From assembly GCA_030015575.1 (NCBI GenBank), contig JASDDO010000006.1, positions 379,028,137-379,092,136 on the forward strand: a stretch of 64,000 nucleotides of DNA. The letters run 5' to 3'. Source of the stretch: Agapanthus africanus. Taxonomy: Eukaryota > Streptophyta > Magnoliopsida > Asparagales > Amaryllidaceae. This document shows, one piece after another, positions 25,391 to 36,159 of this stretch. Both the position numbers and the translations under genes were made by a program. Numbering within the stretch: the stretch's first letter is position 1; each line of letters opens with the position of its first letter. The notes beneath the pieces were generated by a model, which made no database searches, was not told the DNA's origin, and worked only from the letters and a program-made list of their open reading frames with translations.

Positions 25391-25933
25391 AATTGCTCTC
25401 TTGTCGGATCTAAACGATCCTGTTAAGTTGATCTTAGTCTAAAATTAGACTAACGTGTCCTTAACAAACGTTTAAGTTGATCTTAGCCTCAAATAAGACT
25501 AACATATCCTTAAACACAAACCCCCCAAACCCAAATCTAAGAAAGATACGGATTTGGACTAATCCACGTCCTACGGGCGACAACATAACTTAGTCTCTGT
25601 ATACAATCCACTGGCAACCGAACACAAAACAAACACCCACGACACGAAGTGACTACATGGAGAAGGAGAAAGTGGTTACCGCGATGCGGTGGCGTAATTA
25701 ACTGTAGGGGCTTGCGCCTGCAGGGAAGAGCGTCCCTACAATAAAAAACCCCTCAAACGAGGGGGAAGCTGATGAAGTCTGCTACATCAGCCGCATCCGT
25801 TTAAACCTTCGATACATGGTGCCATAAATCAACTTGGAATCTTCGGAGAGGTGGACGGATAGCAACAATTAGCATCTGCCCCCAGATTCAGGAAAGACGT
25901 CAGTCTTCCCGGCTTCCGGTGGTGAACAGATTC

Positions 25934-25952
25934 TGGCACGCCCGGTGGGACC
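25934..25952 (+). other. Primer-binding site of A
   Basis: TGGCACGCCCGGTGGGACC begins with TGG, the complement of a tRNA CCA end, 5 bases after the LTR. It is identical in B (48086-48104, minus). I do not assign the tRNA isotype. Confidence 0.82.
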
Positions 25953-26079
25953 TTTTCCTCTTTCCACTCCACACTTCGTGTGTCGTATTCACGAACAAAT
26001 CGCGGTTTGTTAATGGTTGCCCTTAGGTTTCAAGGTACTAAGATTTGGCGTCTTGCTTGGTGCAGAAAGCAAAATAGCA

Positions 26080-26901
26080 ATGGCATCTACTTGCGTAAAG
26101 TGCTCCAACTGCAGATGCAACCCACGTCCTGCCTCAACTGGGGGCATAACCTATGGGCCCCAAGCGGCTTCCCTGTTCACGATGCCCATAGAGCAAGTCA
26201 CCCAAGCCACCACAGGGTTGTTTTTCGGGACCATGCTCCCGCCAACGAGCTTCACCATTCTCGTGCCCGTACCGGAAGCTCCTAAGAAGTCGGCCATTGA
26301 TCGGCTTACAGCTACCGTGGCCCCTCTCAACGGGTCGTCCAGCACCGGTGCCTCGGTCTTCTCCAGATTGGGCCAAAGTTCAGGTGGATCCACGATGAAG
26401 CCTGCACCTCAAGAAAAGGTTATTCCGAAGAGAGTAACCAACCCTGCTCCTGAAGTCGTCAAGGCGGCTTCTCCTGTCAAGGGGTCGGTCTTTACAAGAC
26501 TGACTATCCCAACTCCCACTCCCGCTCCTGCTACTCAAAGGACATCAGTCTTCAACAGGCTGACACCAGCGACAGCCCCTCACCTGAACAGGGGGCAAGA
26601 CAAAGCCATCCCCGTCACCGAGCCAACTCCGTCAGCTCGACACGCTCGACGTCGCCACTGGCACCGGGTAAGGAAAGCCTGGGGCAACTCCCCCTCTGGG
26701 CTAACTCCACCAGCCACAACGGTGGAAATCAATGCTGCTGTTCCAACCGGGAACAGCTTCGAGCTGCTGAATAAGGTGCGCAGGAATTCTCCCACCGCCG
26801 TACTGAAAAGATCTCCTCCTCTGGTGGAGAATGTTGCGGAAGACAAGCCAGAACAGTCCCCTCAGCGGCTGTCCTCCAAGATCTACAAAGTCTGGCGGTA
26901 G
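26080..26901 (+). pseudogene. ORF1 (extra N-terminal domain ahead of gag) of Tat element A
   Basis: A 273-codon open frame. I start at the ATG at 26080 because protein similarity to the B copy (MAS..KCSNC) begins there and the upstream sequence differs. It contains four to five SVF-RL-type motifs (for example SVFSRL, SVFTRL, SVFNRL) separated by proline-rich linkers, and a KCSNCRC cysteine cluster at residues 7-12. Tat/Ogre elements are known to carry an additional coding region upstream of gag. In B the equivalent frame is continuous with gag apart from stops, so ORF1 was probably the N-terminus of one polyprotein; A's TAG at 26899 and a frameshift near 26950 are decay. Confidence 0.75.
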
Positions 26902-26917
26902 GTTCGGAACTCAGTAG

Positions 26918-29900
26918 TTGATCAAGATTACCCTCGCCGACAGAAAAAGGGTGAAGGATCAACAAGAAGAAAGCCATCCCGCCAGGCCACGAAAAGCTAC
27001 TTGGGTGCCCACTGCGACGGCCCCCTTAACTTTGACCGCTCATAAGAGGAGAAGGCCGGAGAAAATCCCCATGCCTGCGACAAATGTCAAAGGCACTGAG
27101 CCCAAACGCCCTAAGTCTGGGGGTATAGTGGTGCATACCGTCTACATGGCATCCGGAAAAGAGGACAGCCGCACTTCTACGGGCCACCGACCACTCACCC
27201 GATCCATCACAAGAGCTCAGGAACAGCAACAGCAGAAGCTTCAGGAAATGCTGACTGCAATGGCCACACTCACCAGGCCAAAAGAAAGCCCGGAGGCGTC
27301 ATCGGAACAACATCACGAACATGAGACTGATGCCGAATTCCTTCGGAGAATGCTTGAAAAGAAGGACAAGGAGGCTGCAGAACAAGCGGCCAATATAAAG
27401 CAGATGGCTCTTCTGTTCCAAGATATGGTGGGCATGATGATCCAACCGGATCCCCCGGCTGAAGATCCTCCGGTTATCCTTGAAGACGACAGAGGAGAAA
27501 CGTCAAATCCACCTCCGGCTCTTTCAACAGCCAAAGAGGAAACTATCTCCAAGGCCGTCCTGGATGATTATATTGCTCAACAAATACGAGTTCACTAGGC
27601 AAATGAAGCGGCCGTCCAAGTCGTCAAAACTTGGCGACCATATCCGGGCTGGTATGACAGATAAAATACCCGTCGGGATATACCATCCCTAAGTTTCATG
27701 TGTACAAGGGGACAGGCAATCCCCATCAACATGTCACCCAGTTCAGGGCTCTTTATGGCAATATCGGCGGCGATGATAAGCTCTTGCTTCGCCAATTCGT
27801 CGGCAGCTTATCAGAGACGGCGTTTGAGTGGTACTCCGAGCTTCCAAACGACTCCGTCAAAACTTTCGCAGAGATGGAGTTGCTATTCACCTAGTGATTC
27901 GTGAGCGCCAGCGAACGCACCCCAATAACGGCATTGATCAATGCAAGGGTAAAGCCGGGAGAAACTTGGGTTCAGTACGCAATCCGATGGCGGAACCTGT
28001 GGTCAAAGTGCGAACAACGCATCGAAGAAGCACCAGTGGTGGGCATGTTCGTAGGCATCCTAAACCCTCATGCAACTATTTCACAGTTCATGATGTTCTT
28101 CAAACCGACCATGTTCCAGGCTTTAATCGATAAGCTAGCCCAGATGGATCAGATGGGTCACAGACCATCTCCTCTGAAGACGGAACCGCAGAATGAAAAG
28201 GGTAAAGGGAAGGCGACCTTCGTTGCGAACACCCAACAACAGTCCAGTGCTTCAAGACTAGCGGATCAATTGGAGGAGAGACGGAGCTATTACAATGAGA
28301 AAATAAAGCGCCCTTACTCATTCCCACAGGATAAAACGAAAAGGTTGTTCGAGTTGGCGGTGCGCAACAGGCTTATCAATTTGCCAAATCCAAGGCGACC
28401 ACCGCAACTCAGCGAAGTGAAAAATCCCAATTATTGCCCTTACCACCAAACGGTAAGCCATCCGATCGAAGATTGCTTCGTCTAAAAGGGATGGATCGAG
28501 GATCAGTATCAACAGGGCAAGTTTGCGTTGTCCGAAAAATGGAAAGTGAGCCCACCACAACCACACACCCCTAAGGGGATGGACACACCGGGGGCAACGT
28601 GCTCTTTTGTTGAAGAAGCTCCATGGGGGGTCGTCCTCTCAGCCAGAACCAAAAGGATGTTGAATGATCTCCAAACATGCCTGGCGATCAGATGGAAGAA
28701 CCCACTGGAGCCCCAGATCATCGAAGGGATGCTGAAGCCGTGCTCAACTCCAAAGATTGGTGGTGATATCCAAAGCACTCACACCCAGCCATCAAAATCT
28801 TCAAAGAAAAAGAAGAAGAGATCGAAAAAGCCCGTGAAGCTTGGCGACAAGTGCACGGACTTACAGAAACAGATTGACGCACTGGAAGAGTACAACCAGA
28901 AGGTACGAACCCCAATTACGCTTCAAGAGTTCCTCGGTCACGTCCTTGAGGACGAAGATGATGGAGAAGACTCGTCGGATGGACCTGAGGATTACATAGA
29001 AAGCTGCCATATGATCTCTCACTCATCAATAAGTGATGAAGAAGCCCTTTGTACCAAGGGACTGGGGGCAGGGCCTGAACTGGAACTTCCAGGGCCATCA
29101 GACGAAATGATCAACGCATTCCTAAACGAAGCTCTTCTGAAGAGTAAAGCTGATCGGGAGCGTGAGATGACCATATTTGAAAAGGCCAAACGTCGGCGAC
29201 TGGACGAAAGAATCGAGACACTCCCACCGAGTTATGGGACATCCGTCGCGGATAAAAATAAGTTCAAGACGAGGAAAATGTTCGCTAAAGCCATATCAAT
29301 GGGAATGAAGCTACCACCCTTCGAAGGAAACACTCCCGGTGAAGCAGAGATGCATCCTAGCTACTGGTCATATCATTGAAAGATTTCGCACCCCACTGAA
29401 GAATGTGATGCCTTTAAAAGATGGTGGCAGGGATATATTACTCACCGGCAACATTTTAAGCGGATGAAACGCAAAACTCGGCGGGAGTAGAGAAGCACGA
29501 CCGAGGAGCATAAAAGAATCACCGGTAACTGCCGCACGGTCAACGCCGGAGGATCGCAGGTTTTCACTTTCAGAAGCGACTCTGACGAAGAGATGGCTCT
29601 TGGCCCACTCTTTAAAGAATCCACCTTGGGGAAAGAGGAAGAACCGAAGGCTTGTGAAAACATTCAGCTGCGCAATCGCACGCTTCCAGAAAAGAATCTC
29701 GGACCCACGAGTAGAAAAGATAAGGAAAAAGAAAAAGTCTCTGAGGATATCGCCCTAGATGACCAAGTCATGAAAGAGCTGACTGCCAAGGACCCGCCAA
29801 AGAAGAGTAAGGTGGACTACAATGTTCTGGCACACTTGAGAAAGTTACCCTCGCAGCTCAGTATTCTCGACGCCCTTCTACTATCCAAAAAAGCGAGAGA

Positions 29901-29940
29901 TTCATTGATCAAGGCGCTCCAAGAACCAGAGCAATTCTAA
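26918..29940 (+). pseudogene. gag: gag region of Tat element A
   Basis: Homologous to the open B gag (44102-47077). A proline/lysine-rich N-terminus and a helical stretch are followed by the Gag core (FHVYKGTGNPHQHV... at about 27690-28000), then CHHC fingers (near 28433 and 29360; the second has its first Cys replaced by Trp). Damage: TAG 27596, a one-base deletion near 27662, TAG and TGA at 27895-27900, TAA 28483, TGA 29377, TAG 29488, TAA 29938. After the deletion everything stays in one frame, so the ancestor was one polyprotein. Confidence 0.88.
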
Positions 29941-30795
29941 GCTTTTCTCTTCGAAGAAAAGATGAAGGACGAGCTGGAGGAAGTACACACAACTGATATC
30001 ACCTTCGGCGACGAAGATCTCCTCCTTGGGACGTGCGAGCACAACCGTCCCCTCTATGTCTCAGGGTACTGCCACGATATAAAGATAGGAAAAATCCTGG
30101 TTGACAATGGGTCTTCCGACAATCTTCTCAACGTGCGAGTGTTGAAGGAAATCTGCATGAGCATCCAGCATCTCGCTCGTGATAAGATTACCATCTCCGG
30201 TTTCGACTCCCAGTCATCGCGGACTCTCGGGTCTGTGATATTGACATTACGATTTGGGCTACTTGTCACAGACATTAAATTTCATGTCAATGACGCTACG
30301 ACATGCTATAACGCTTTGCTCGGCCGGCCTTGGTTACACGAGTACAACATCATCCCTTCTACACAACATCAGTGTCTGAAATACTTTAAGAATGGTCTCG
30401 AGTATACCGTAACAGGAGAGCTGAATCTATTCTCCATGAATGAAGTCCACAAGTACGAAGATGCAAAATACTTTTTGACAGATTTCGAGGACACAGAGAG
30501 ATGTCACAAACCGGAGAACAAAGCTATCACCACCATTCCGGTCTTTGGGAGTGATACTGAAGAAGAGGAAGAGATAGTTTATTCAGGTCCACCCCAGTAT
30601 AACAAACCAGGACCGTCCACTCCTATGTTGATCTTTGGCAGTGACTCGGAAGATGAGGTCCATGTTATATTCTCCGCTCGACCTTCAATACAAATATTCG
30701 CTGATGAAGAGCAAAATTTGCAAGTTGCCATGGTTCCGCCCAAACATCATAAAGAACTAGACGCGCTTGATACCTACAGTGTGGAAGAGCTGTAG
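29941..30795 (+). pseudogene. Aspartic protease region of Tat element A
   Basis: In frame with gag. The retropepsin-type motif LVDNGSS has its catalytic Asp codon at 30103-30105, followed by the ALLGRPWLHEYN segment near the end of the fold. An acidic tail carries two FGSD-containing repeats. It ends at a TAG (30793) that is also present in the second copy (50778). The protease would cut the Tat polyprotein; here it is inactive by decay. Confidence 0.85.
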
Positions 30796-31913
30796 ATGTT
30801 CTACGTCCCTCCCAGGCGAGAAGGCAAAAAGGCGATCCTATTCTACCGCTCTGGGAAAACCAAAGTGGAGAAAGAAATCTGGCACGGTGCGGGTCCTACA
30901 CTTGACAGGCTTCAGCCCATCTGTCTGCCTAGATATTATACAAAAGGCTTAAAAAGGCTGTTGAAGCGCCAAGGGATACCCTTCAAATAGACCGCTCGAA
31001 AAGCTAAGTTCTACGACAGGATCTGGAACGTTCCCGGCACTCAGCGCAAGTTGCCCAACGGGAGAATGGAAGCGATTGGGCTTGGATATGTTCAGTCAAA
31101 GAAACGGGAGCTACTCCGCGACTGCTATGTCGTACATGACTTTAATGAAGAAGGAGATGCTCAATGGGAGAATGCTGACCCTGAACCAGAAAGAGCCCCC
31201 GACGTGAAAATGCCCAGTCCGTCGTTCGAAGAACAAATGGACAAGCTTATAAGGGAAGCCGGTCAAAAAGTTCGAGATGACCATAATCGCGAAATGGCCA
31301 TCTACGAGAAAACCAGGACGCAACGCCTTCTTCAACAGGCTGCGAAAGATGAAAATGCCCCTCCCTGTCAACTTGTTGTACAAAAGGCCCGACGCGGAGG
31401 CAGAAACAAGTCAAAGAGTGGAAAAGACGTTCGACAACGACAAAGCGGGACCAAGAAGTCACGCGATCTGGAATCGAGCGGTCCGGATTTGTCCTTTATG
31501 AAGAAGATGAGTCGAGCATACTCTTTTCCTTAAGATAAGACAAAGAAAATACTTGACCTCGCTATAAAACATCAAATGATTATACTTCCGGAGTCCAAAC
31601 ACCCTAAGCAAGCTAACGAGGTCTCTCATCCAGACTATTGCTCTTATCACCGAGCAATAGGACACCCTCTCGAAGACTGCTTCACCTTCAAGAACTGGGT
31701 CGAAGATCAATATCAGCTTGGCAAATTCGCTCTGTCCAGCAGTTGGAGGGTAACACCGCCGCTGAAGCATGAATGCAAAGCCGCGAGAGTATACTCAGAT
31801 CCACATCGGTCGTGGAAGAGAGCTCGTACTTGTCATATGATAACACTATCAAAAGAAGAACCCGAGAATAGGGATGACCTCCCCTGGTGCTTCGAAAACA
31901 ATGATGACGAGGT
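30796..31913 (+). pseudogene. pol: pol linker with CHHC finger of Tat element A, interrupted by B
   Basis: Region between protease and reverse transcriptase. It includes EKEIWHGAGPTLDRLQP, a basic tract, and the module YCSYHRAIGHPLEDC (C-x2-H-x4-H-x4-C) near 31637. Stops at TAG 30988 and TAA 31531 are absent from the duplicate at 50965 and 51508. The frame is broken at GAC GAG GT, the B insertion point, and resumes at 54300. Confidence 0.85.
31909..31913 (+). other. Target-site duplication GAGGT, left of B
   Basis: Matches 54300-54304. Removing 31914-54304 restores GAC GAG GTG ATA TCA, the same residues (DEVIS) as in B pol. Confidence 0.93.
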
Positions 31914-32654
31914 TGTTCCCCTCTGAATGGCGGCCGACGACGCGAGGTACTTCTTGCCTGAGATTCGGGGCAGATGCTATATGGTTTTATCCGTCTACCT
32001 CTCCGAAGATGCCAAGTTGATTTATGACACCGTGTATCAGAGGTTTAGACGGATGCGGCCGATGTAGCAGACTTCGTTAGATTCCCCCTCGCTAGAGAGG
32101 TTTTTGATTGTGGGGACGCTCTTCCCTGCAGGCGCAAGCCCCTGCAGTTAATTACGCTATCGTATCGCGGTAGCCACTTTCTCCTTCTCCAGAATTTCAC
32201 TTCGTGTCGTGTGTGTTTTTTTTGTTTGTGGTTGCCCGTGGATTGTTTACGGAGACTGAGTAATGCCGTCGCCCGTAGGACGTGGATTAGTCCAAATCCG
32301 TATTTACTTAGATTTGGGTTTGGTGTTTTTAGTTTGAGGATACGTTAGCCGTATTGAGGCTAAGATCAACTTAAACGTTCGTTAAGGATACATTACTCCT
32401 GTTTGAGACTAAGATCAACTTAACGTGGCGATCCATTTATTATATGGCCGTCAGGACTCGTCACCTCTCTGACGTCGTTGAAGAATTACAACGATAGGTG
32501 TCAGATGAGTTCAGAGATGTACCCTTAAACTAAAGTTGATTTGGAGTTTTATAGTCCATTTGAATGTTTAAGGATACGTTAGCCGTATTTGGGGCTAAGA
32601 TCAACTTAAACGGGACCGTTTAGATCCGGCAAAAGAGCGTTTGGAGGCTCTATT

Positions 32655-32792
32655 GTTCCAGTTTAGGGACGTAGTGGTCCATGTTCCAGTTTAGGGACGT
32701 GGTGATCCATGTTCCAGTTTAGGGACGTGGTGGTCCGTATTCCAGTTTAGGGATGTGGTGGTCTATGTTCCAGTTTAGGGACGTAGTGGTCT
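32655..32792. repeat. LTR minisatellite, 5 units
   Basis: Units of 27-28 bp containing CCAGTTTAGGGACGTGGTGG. The right LTR has four units (52633-52742). The truncated LTR breaks inside this array at 48910. Confidence 0.9.
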
Positions 32793-33828
32793 GACATTAG
32801 TTTAAGGACGTTACGGTCCACGAGTTTAAGGACCCCGCAGTCCATATTGATGTGTGGTCGTCGGGACCCGTCACCTCTCTGACGTCGTTGAAGGATTACA
32901 ATGATAAGAGTCAAAGGAGTTCGGAGATGTACCCTTGAACCGGTCATAAATTGATTTAGGAGAGCAATCTCGCTCAGTCAATTTAGTTTGAGGACTTACA
33001 GCCATGATTGGGCTAAGTCCAGTTGAAAAATATTCAACGCATTTATTTGTTTTTGGTCTGTTAAACCTGTGCTAGGGCTTGGCCCATTTTTAACTAAGGC
33101 ATTGCATTATTTTCTATTTTTTTTGTTTGGGCTCTGCCCATAAAAGATGCAGAGCATCAATTTATTCTGGGCTCTGCTCATTTATGAATGATGCAAGGCA
33201 TCTACTTTGTTTGGGCTCTGCCCCTTTTTAAAATGCATAGCATTTTTATCATTTTGTTTGGGCTCTGCCCATTTATAAATGACGCAGAGCATCAATTTAA
33301 TTAGGCCTGCTTGGTCTTTTTGATTTGGGCCTAGCCCTTTAAGAAATGTCTTGCATTTATCAGGCGCTTTGCGCCAATCAGAGAGCGCAAGCGCTTGTAG
33401 TGTTGACACGTGTCGCGCAAGCACAGTGCACTGCGCTAATGCGCTGCGCCTGCGCTGCTGACACGTGGCGCGCTCTGGTGGCTTGCGCCAATCCAGTAGC
33501 GCAACAACGCAGTTTGCAAGTGCAAGGCACTATGACTTAAGAATCTTTTAGATTCAAGAACCAATGGTTCATAAAAGAAGTGCAAAGCACTATTCTTTAT
33601 TTTGTTTTTCTTGTTTTAAAGAACCAGTGGTTCATAAAAAGTGCAAAACACTGTTTATTATGTGAAGATCATTGATCTTGTTTTTAGATCAATGATCTAT
33701 TAGAAGAAATTTCTTCTAGTTTGTGAAGGTTTTATCTTTTTCTTGAAAAAAACTTTTTAGAGTTCTCTCTGTTTGAAGCTCTTGATTTTTTCAAGAATGT
33801 TGATGCCTTTGAATTGAGGTCTAGGGGC

Positions 33829-33837
33829 CTTTATATA
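33829..33837 (-). promoter_or_regulatory. TATA box of B 3' LTR
   Basis: Reads TATATAAAG on the minus strand and is kept in the other complete LTR at about 53750-53758. Confidence 0.55.
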
Positions 33838-34349
33838 GTGCCTATAAATTTGTTAAAGAGATCTTTCTCTGAGTGATTTGGGGAATTTTCCCCACCGTTG
33901 GATCTTTGATCCAAGGGCTTCTGTTTTACAGAAGAAAATCTTCTTGTTTTGATAAGAACAGAAAGATTTCTTTGAAATCTTAATTCCGTTTGGCGCAAAC
34001 GCCCCAGAGCGTGACACGTGTCAAGCAGCGCAAAGCGCAGCGCAACTGCGCTAGCGCATCTGTGCTGACACGTGTCGCACAGCGCAAAGCGCAGCGCAAC
34101 TGAAACGTTGCTTCCTTTAATTTTAGTTTAAATAGAGCTTTGCTCTGATTGGGCACGCATTCTTGGGCTCTGCGCTGATGCATCTGCGCCTGACACGTGG
34201 CGCGTTGCGCCCGAGATTTGAAGCGTTGCTTCATTTATTAAAGTTTAAATTTTCAAAGCAAAGTTTTGCTCTGATTGGGGAAAAATGAAGCGTTGCTTCA
34301 TCTCCCGCCTCGGAATCTGAACAGAGTTTTGCTCTGATTGGGGTAAACA

Positions 34350-34362
34350 AATGCCCCCCACC
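34350..34362 (-). other. Polypurine tract of B
   Basis: Reads GGTGGGGGGCATT on the minus strand directly before the 3' LTR start TGTTTACC; it would prime plus-strand DNA. Confidence 0.8.
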
Positions 34363-34400
34363 GTTGCGCTTACGTGGCGCCAAACGTGAGCGCAACGGTG
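34359..34400. other. 12-bp perfect inverted repeat near LTR and antisense promoter
   Basis: CACCGTTGCGCT (34359-34370) pairs with AGCGCAACGGTG (34389-34400). The 18-nt spacer contains TACGTGGCGC, an ACGTGGC (ABRE-type) core. It lies 54 bases upstream of the antisense TATA box. Confidence 0.75.
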
Positions 34401-34453
34401 GCGGAATTCCAACCGTTGCGGCAACTTTGGAAGTTGAAAGGGCACTTGATGCC

Positions 34454-34462
34454 TATAAATAG
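34454..34462 (+). promoter_or_regulatory. TATA box for the antisense ORF
   Basis: TATAAATAG, a near-ideal plant TATA box on the + strand, opposite to B gag-pol. It lies 104 bases past the LTR and upstream of the antisense ORF. Confidence 0.6.
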
Positions 34463-34582
34463 GACCTTTGGTCCTCAGCAGATGATTATCATCTTTAAGA
34501 CTTTTACTTTCAAAACTCCAGAGCTCTGCTCTTGCCTTTAGGAACTCTCAGAGTTAAATTTTCCTCAAAAGAAACTTTATAG

Positions 34583-35029
34583 GTAAAAATTAACCTTGAA
34601 TTAAATTAATTTCAATTAATAGAGCTTTGCTCTCATAGATCTTTGATCTAAAGAAAATCCTTTTGGGGTTTCACCAAATAGAGCCTTGCTCTCGGGAATC
34701 TGTTTCAGGGTTTCTCAACCCATGAACATAACCTTGCATCTTTGGCAAAACATAGATCCCTTTGATCTAAAAAAAAGATGAACTCTTAAGAGTTTGAGTA
34801 TGGATAATGAAAATTAAAAATGAAGTTTTGTATTTAAAGGATTATATCATAATAATGATCTCAGAGTTCTTGGGGGACTTCTTTTAATTTCCCTTATTAT
34901 GGAATTTGATAGGCGTCACCCCTATTCGTAGAGCATTGCTCTCGGAGAGTTTAACTCTCTGTGCTCGTTTTTTTAACAAGAATTCGCCTAATCAGTCGGT
35001 CTGCTAATTTTGTTGATCTTCTTTCACAG
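34583..35029 (+). other. Possible 5'-UTR intron of the antisense ORF
   Basis: AG|GTAAAAAT at 34581-34590 resembles a donor site. A pyrimidine-rich TTGATCTTCTTTCACAG ending at 35029 resembles an acceptor, five bases before the ORF's ATG. An intron of 447 bp is plausible; only transcript data can settle it. Confidence 0.35.
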
Positions 35030-35034
35030 GAACA

Positions 35035-35541
35035 ATGGACGCCCATATGTACGCTCTTAACGAGATCATCTCTTACGGGGACATCCGCCGACTTGGCCGC
35101 TCTCAAAATCAGGAGTTCACAAACGCGGAGTGTGCTGAAATCATGAGCCGCTTCGACGCATACAACGGTCCACTGCTTCCCCGACGTTCCTCCCTCCTTA
35201 AGCTTATCGTGGGAGCCATCTGGGAAGCGCTTCCCCTATTCTGTTCTGGTGTGCCGCTTAGGGCGTTGGATGCCACTGAGGATAAGGTGCACTCGGTGTA
35301 CCTGTTGAACTTTATCTCGAAGAGACGGCGAGACAGTCTTATCGATCTCTTGCACGAGGTCTTTCAACAGTCTGCCATACTCGCTGCTTATCGGAGGGTG
35401 GAAGACATCAGGGGGGACCCTGACGCTTGTGCTCGCGAAAGAAAGCACACTAGGATGGTCTGTGAGGCTTGGAAAGTCATAGATAGGGTCGCTTTCGAGT
35501 TCCTCAATCCTTGTCCTGGGTTCGAGGTTATTCCTTTGTAA
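35035..35541 (+). CDS. Antisense additional ORF (aORF) of Tat element B, 168 aa
   Basis: An undamaged ATG-started frame on the strand opposite to gag-pol, between integrase and the 3' LTR. Tat-lineage elements such as Grande are known to carry extra antisense ORFs in this place, and their function is unknown. The protein is mixed-charge and mostly helix-like, with a basic run SKRRRDSLIDLLHEVF at about residues 94-109 and no transmembrane segment or signal peptide. It is intact while protease and gag of the same element carry stops. A TATA box at 34454 and a possible UTR intron would give it its own transcript. I recognise no domain. Confidence 0.6.
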   Translation: MDAHMYALNEIISYGDIRRLGRSQNQEFTNAECAEIMSRFDAYNGPLLPRRSSLLKLIVGAIWEALPLFCSGVPLRALDATEDKVHSVYLLNFISKRRRDSLIDLLHEVFQQSAILAAYRRVEDIRGDPDACARERKHTRMVCEAWKVIDRVAFEFLNPCPGFEVIPL

Positions 35542-35834
35542 TAATGGTTTTCGTTTATTGCTTTTATGATTGTAAGAACTTCTGGCAAAATTAATGGAAA
35601 TTTTATCCCAGCTTGTCTCTGTTTTTCGTTCTGAATCTTTTGCTTATGTATGAATGAGTGAGTTTCGAACGCCTGATCAAATGTAGATCGGGTGCTTTTT
35701 CTGTCGCTTTCTTCTTTCTCTTATTATCAACATGTTGTCACAATTAGCAGATAATAGAGTAAACCTCTTGATTTCTTTACGAGATAGCGATGGCTTAGGC
35801 CGCAGGTTCAGATCTGCCGCCCAAGACTTTTCAA

Positions 35835-36007
35835 CTCTATGAGCCGTGAGGGTCTCATAGAGACTTTTCTCCCTACGGATCGAGAGGATCTCATAGGTGG
35901 ATTTTCTCCTTAGGAGTCGTGAGGATTCCTAAGTGTGTTTTCTCTTATAAGTCGTAAGGATCCTATAAGAGAATTTTTCCCTCTTACGAGTCAAGAGGAC
36001 CCGTAAG
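35835..36007. repeat. Five-hairpin cassette 1
   Basis: Arms: CTCTATGAG/CTCATAGAG (35835-35862), a weaker CCTA/TAGG plus GATC/GATC (35872-35897), CTTAGGA/TCCTAAG (35909-35933), CTCTTATA/TATAAGAG (35942-35971), CTTACG/CGTAAG (35983-36007). The loop keeps the theme TCGTGAGGAT while the stems differ. Confidence 0.85.
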
Positions 36008-36159
36008 CGGTTGTTTCCCTCCTTGTTGAAACTCGACTTTGGAGAGTGAGACCCATGAATAGTATGCAAGAGATCGTTTTAGATCGACTTGCAGGGTCCC
36101 ATTGTTCAGGAGGCAAGTTTTTTTAGTCCCTGCTGCCTGAGGCTTCATCTTGTAAGTTG

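Larger units (their letters stand above)
23274..25928 (+). repeat. 5' LTR of Tat element A
   Basis: It runs from TGTTTCCCC to GGTGAACA (2,655 bp), followed by GATTC and a primer-binding site. Reverse-complement relatives border element B with the same ends. The 5' end repeats CCAATCAGAGC (CCAAT-box type) and GAAGC/GCTTC hairpins. Six perfect CACGTGTC motifs lie at 23366, 23502, 23569, 24440, 24528 and 24585. The five bases before it are GGTCC. The 3' LTR is outside the window. Confidence 0.9.
31914..34349 (-). repeat. 3' LTR of Tat element B
   Basis: 2,436 bp; on the minus strand it reads from TGTTTACCCC to GGGGAACA. Near-identical to 51891-54299; a main difference is five versus four minisatellite units. 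G-box sequences ACACGTGT or ACACGTGG occur at about 33405, 33460, 34013, 34067 and 34192. Stem-loops are dense, for example a 13-bp-arm hairpin at 33666-33698, the 18-bp palindrome TAGAAGAAATTTCTTCTA at 33701-33718, and 7-bp arms at 33898-33914, 33918-33934 and 33964-33980. Confidence 0.92.

Noticed and set aside
24967-25413. 148-codon ORF with repeated peptide in the A LTR
   Set aside because: Explained by a 72-bp minisatellite whose length is a multiple of three; related LTRs do not keep the frame.
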